The notes below the pieces were generated by a model. It saw nothing but the letters and a program-made list of their open reading frames with translations. It did not search any database and was not told where the DNA came from. This document shows, piece by piece, positions 7,268-9,150 of a stretch of 9,150 nt of DNA. The first letter of the stretch is position 1, and every line of letters begins with the position of its first letter. A program made the translations under genes and the position numbers. The stretch is from positions 1-9,150 of the forward strand of contig USDC01000020.1 of the NCBI GenBank assembly GCA_900553435.1, in the 5' to 3' direction. This DNA comes from an uncultured Mycoplasmatota bacterium (lineage in GTDB: Bacteria; Bacillota_I; Bacilli_A; RF39; UBA660).

Positions 7268-7278
7268 GTTTTCCTTTT
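7253..7278 (+). terminator. Hairpin overlapping the permease stop codon
   Basis: AAAAGGAAAA (7253-7262) pairs perfectly over 10 bp with TTTTCCTTTT (7269-7278) around a 6-nt loop, GGTAAG, that contains the stop TAA (7265-7267). Only four T residues follow the CC, so it is a weak terminator or a transcript 3'-end/processing structure just ahead of the tRNA gene. Confidence 0.5.
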
Positions 7279-7281
7279 AAT

Positions 7282-7369
7282 GCGAACGTGGTGGAATTGG
7301 TAGACACGTATGCTTGAGGGGCATATGACTGTAAAAGTCGTGAGAGTTCAAGTCTCTTCGTTCGCACCA
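7282..7369 (+). tRNA. tRNA-Leu, anticodon GAG
   Basis: 88 nt including the encoded CCA. The acceptor stem GCGAACG (7282-7288) pairs perfectly with CGTTCGC. The anticodon stem TATGC/GCATA (7309-7313/7321-7325) closes the loop TTGAGGG, with anticodon GAG at 7316-7318, reading CUC and CUU. A long variable arm with a GACT/AGTC stem marks a class II tRNA (Leu/Ser/Tyr), and the T-arm is GAGAG-TTCAAGT-CTCTT. The discriminator base A fits leucine. It is a single tRNA, with no neighbours in a cluster, and is followed by its own terminator. Confidence 0.97.
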
Positions 7370-7383
7370 TATTAATAAGTATT

Positions 7384-7407
7384 CGAACTAGAAATAGTTC
7401 GTTTTTT
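7384..7407 (+). terminator. Intrinsic terminator after tRNA-Leu
   Basis: The 7-bp perfect stem CGAACTA (7384-7390) with TAGTTCG (7395-7401) is closed by a GAAA tetraloop and followed by six T (7402-7407). It begins 14 nt past the CCA end. From here to about 7480 the DNA is extremely AT-rich and holds no gene I can support. Confidence 0.88.
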
Positions 7408-7481
7408 AATATACTTTAAATTGCATTGTCTGAAAATAATTTAATACATTTATAATTTTTATTTATAAATATAAATAACAT

Positions 7482-7510
7482 CTGTTTATTATTAAATTAT
7501 ATGGTACAAT
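7482..7510 (+). promoter_or_regulatory. Promoter of the DUF1016 gene
   Basis: An extended -10, TGGTACAAT (7502-7510), lies 17 nt after a -35-like CTGTTT (7482-7487). Transcription would start near 7517, giving a leader of about 50 nt. The tract upstream (7435-7480) is nearly pure A/T and could act as an UP element. Confidence 0.55.
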
Positions 7511-7531
7511 AATATTAAAGTTTTAAGATTT

Positions 7532-7547
7532 TTCAGATGTGTCTGAA
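7532..7547. promoter_or_regulatory. Short inverted repeat in the DUF1016 leader
   Basis: TTCAGA (7532-7537) and TCTGAA (7542-7547) form a 6-bp perfect inverted repeat with a 4-nt gap, 10 nt before the ribosome site. It could be an RNA hairpin or an operator half-site pair. TGTCTGAA recurs at 7427-7434, and ACATCTG (7478-7484) is the reverse complement of CAGATGT (7534-7540). Function is not known. Confidence 0.3.
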
Positions 7548-7556
7548 GAATTTGGA

Positions 7557-7562
7557 AAGGAG
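7557..7562 (+). promoter_or_regulatory. Ribosome binding site fixing the DUF1016 start
   Basis: AAGGAG lies 6 nt before ATG 7569. The longer in-frame alternative GTG 7539 falls inside the inverted repeat and lacks a ribosome site, so 7569 is preferred. Confidence 0.8.
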
Positions 7563-7568
7563 CAATTT

Positions 7569-8588
7569 ATGTTAGAAAAAAACAATATACAAATGATTGA
7601 AGAAATTAAAGATGTAATTATTAGTAGTAGAAATAAAATTGCTTATGAAGTAAATAACACAATGTTATTAGCATATTGGAATGTTGGTAGAATTATTGTT
7701 GAGAACGAGCAAAATGGAAACATTAAAGCTGAATATGGTAAGCAAGTTTTAAAGGAGCTTTCAAAAGAATTAAGAAAAATTTTAGGCTCTGGTTTTTCAG
7801 TGTCAAATCTCCAATATATGCGTAGATTTTATCTTAAATATCCAAAACAACAGACAGTGTCTGTTAAATTGAGTTGGTCACATTATTGTGAATTATTAAG
7901 TATTGAAAATGATGATGAAAGAAGTTTTTACGAAAAAGAATGTATTAATTCAAAATGGAGCGTTAGAGAGTTAAAAAGGCAATTAGAAGCATCGTTATAT
8001 GAAAGATTATTATTATCTGAGGAAAAAAGCAATAAGGAAAAAGTATATGAATTATCAAAAGTTGGACAAACATTAGCTAAACCTGATGACATTTTGAAAG
8101 AACCATATGTTTTTGAATTTTTAGATATTAAAGAGCCAAAACCTATTTTGGAGAAAGATTTAGAAAGAAAATTAGTTCATCATATGGAAGAATTTCTACT
8201 TGAATTAGGTAAAGGATTTATGTTTGTAGGAACACAGCAAAGAGTAACTTTAGGGAATACTCATTATTATGTAGATATGGTTTTCTATAATAAAATATTA
8301 AAATGTTATGTTTTAATAGATTTGAAAATTGGTACTATGAAACCAGAATACGCAGGACAAATGAATATGTATTTAAACTACTATAATGCTGAAGTAAATG
8401 ATGAATATGATAATAAACCAATAGGAATTATTCTTTGTAAGAGTAAAAAAGAAGTAGCTATGGAATATGCTTTAGGTGGTTTATCTAATAATGTTTTTGC
8501 TTCAACTTATACTTATTATATTCCTAATAAAGAGCAATTAATTAATGAAGTTGAAAAAGTATTAAATGAAACAGAGGATAAATATTAA
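7569..8588 (+). CDS. DUF1016 / YhcG-like PD-(D/E)xK nuclease family protein
   Basis: 339 aa from the ATG with AAGGAG. The N-terminal part (about 1-150) is the helical DUF1016_N type: LLAYWNVGRII, YGKQVLKELSKEL, FSVSNLQYMRRFY, LSWSHYCELL, and WSVRELKRQL. The C-terminal part (about 190-339) is the PD-(D/E)xK-like domain: Asp236 in YYVDMVFYN, then IDLK with Asp251 and Lys253, then AGQMNMYLNYY, which supplies the conserved Gln. The core nuclease residues look intact and the length is normal for the family. Relatives are found alone or with restriction-modification and other defence genes and are thought to act on DNA; what this one targets is unknown. It has its own promoter just after a tRNA gene. 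No methyltransferase or restriction subunit is in the window. No terminator is evident downstream, so the next two genes may share its transcript. Confidence 0.9.
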   Translation: MLEKNNIQMIEEIKDVIISSRNKIAYEVNNTMLLAYWNVGRIIVENEQNGNIKAEYGKQVLKELSKELRKILGSGFSVSNLQYMRRFYLKYPKQQTVSVKLSWSHYCELLSIENDDERSFYEKECINSKWSVRELKRQLEASLYERLLLSEEKSNKEKVYELSKVGQTLAKPDDILKEPYVFEFLDIKEPKPILEKDLERKLVHHMEEFLLELGKGFMFVGTQQRVTLGNTHYYVDMVFYNKILKCYVLIDLKIGTMKPEYAGQMNMYLNYYNAEVNDEYDNKPIGIILCKSKKEVAMEYALGGLSNNVFASTYTYYIPNKEQLINEVEKVLNETEDKY

Positions 8589-8611
8589 ACATTCGGAATA
8601 TGGTGACACAA

Positions 8612-8737
8612 ATGACTATAGGAATAGATATATATACTTCTTATGAAACGACTACTAATAATCACAAAATAACAATGATAAATTATGTAGATGTAAACAA
8701 AGTCTATAGTGATTTATTTAAAAAGTTAGGAGAATAA
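8612..8737 (+). CDS. Small hypothetical protein, 41 aa
   Basis: ATG 8612 is preceded by GGTGA (8602-8606), which matches the 3' part of a full Shine-Dalgarno sequence. An in-frame ATG at 8600 would add four residues but has a poorer site. The product starts MTIGIDIY and ends DLFKKLGE; it has no membrane segment, cysteine or motif I recognise. Its final codons GGA-GAA-TAA form part of the AGGAG ribosome site of the HD gene, whose ATG starts 4 nt after this stop codon's last base, suggesting translational coupling. It could be a real small protein, a leader-type ORF, or a remnant of a longer gene. I do not recognise a family. Confidence 0.45.
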   Translation: MTIGIDIYTSYETTTNNHKITMINYVDVNKVYSDLFKKLGE

Positions 8738-8740
8738 AGT

Positions 8741-9150
8741 ATGAAAATAACAAGTAAAGACGCAAAAGAATTATTATACAGTTTTAATTTAGAAAACAAA
8801 GACTGGATAACTCATTCAGTTTGTGTTGGCGAGAGTGCAGGAAAAATAGCAAAGGCACTAAATGAAAAAGGGTATAATGTAGATATTGATAAAGTCATTA
8901 CTCTTGGATATTTACACGATATTGGTAAATACAACGGAGAATCTTACGGACATATCATGAGAGGTTATAATTATTTAAAAGATAAAGGTTATGATGAAGA
9001 ATATTGTAATATATGTTTAACTCATTCTTACTTAAATAATGATATCATGTGTACTGCAGGAAAAGCTCCAAATCCAAAAGATAATCCTTTCTTAGTAGAT
9101 TTTATAAAAAAACATGAATATAAGGTAGAAGAAAAGATAATAAATATATG
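8741..9150 (+). CDS. HD-domain phosphohydrolase, 3' end outside the window
   Basis: The ORF is open for 136 codons and runs off the right edge; AGGAG at 8728-8732 with an 8-nt spacer supports the ATG. HD-superfamily metal ligands are visible: His25 (ITHSV), His59-Asp60 in YLHDIGKY, His71 (GHIMRGY) and His95 (LTHSY). HDIG-type proteins hydrolyse phosphate ester bonds of nucleotides, cyclic nucleotides or RNA; the substrate here cannot be assigned. The order H...HD...H...H is intact in the visible part; the final Asp ligand is not assigned. The gene follows the small ORF immediately and may be cotranscribed with DUF1016, but there is no specific evidence of a shared function. Confidence 0.8.
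   Translation, partial: MKITSKDAKELLYSFNLENKDWITHSVCVGESAGKIAKALNEKGYNVDIDKVITLGYLHDIGKYNGESYGHIMRGYNYLKDKGYDEEYCNICLTHSYLNNDIMCTAGKAPNPKDNPFLVDFIKKHEYKVEEKIINI

Noticed and set aside
7182..7370. 62-codon minus-strand ORF across the permease end and tRNA gene
   Set aside because: It is the antisense of a tRNA and of a well-supported gene end; no ribosome site or family resemblance.
7282..7560. Possible integration site (att) at the tRNA-Leu 3' end
   Set aside because: I found no downstream copy of the tRNA 3' end within the window and no integrase gene; only the short GTTCG word recurs, in the terminator.

Overview
The window is AT-rich DNA (roughly a quarter G+C by eye) from a low-GC Gram-positive bacterium using the standard code: TGA ends the first M16 gene, most starts carry AGGAGG-type ribosome sites, terminators are hairpins with T-tracts, and the tRNA gene encodes its CCA end. 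The TasA-like surface protein and the ymfF/ymfH protease pair fit Firmicutes/Bacilli, possibly an uncultured gut lineage. That placement is inference. Every recognised gene is on the + strand.

Region 1 (1-1740) is a monocistronic unit. A good sigma-A-type promoter drives a 527-aa membrane-anchored or secreted protein, and a hairpin terminator ends it. Its N-terminus resembles TasA/camelysin-type biofilm fibre proteins. Its C-terminal half belongs to a recurrent gut-Firmicutes surface module ending in an RPVxYL-type motif. A stretch of about 130 bp near the 3' end has clearly different codon use (NNT/NNC codons, the gene's only CGT arginines). It looks like a hypervariable or recombined tip and is the most interesting signal here.

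Region 2 (1740-5016) is an apparent operon: a short, divergent DeoD-type purine nucleoside phosphorylase, then two M16-family peptidase homologues (YmfF-like without a zinc site, YmfH-like with HxxEH) overlapping by ATGA, then a terminator.

Region 3 (5028-7278) is a NatAB/YhaQP-type ABC exporter, with ATPase and ABC-2 permease genes overlapping by 11 bp. The permease stop codon lies in the loop of a 10-bp hairpin.

Region 4 (7282-7407) is a single tRNA-Leu(GAG) gene with its own GAAA-loop terminator.

Region 5 (7480-9150) starts at a fresh promoter. It encodes a stand-alone DUF1016/YhcG PD-(D/E)xK nuclease-like protein, an unrecognised 41-codon small ORF, and an HD-domain hydrolase cut off by the right edge. 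The small ORF carries the ribosome site of the HD gene. Stand-alone DUF1016 proteins are often accessory and restriction-associated, so this looks like the start of a variable block beside a tRNA gene, although no integrase or att duplication is visible.
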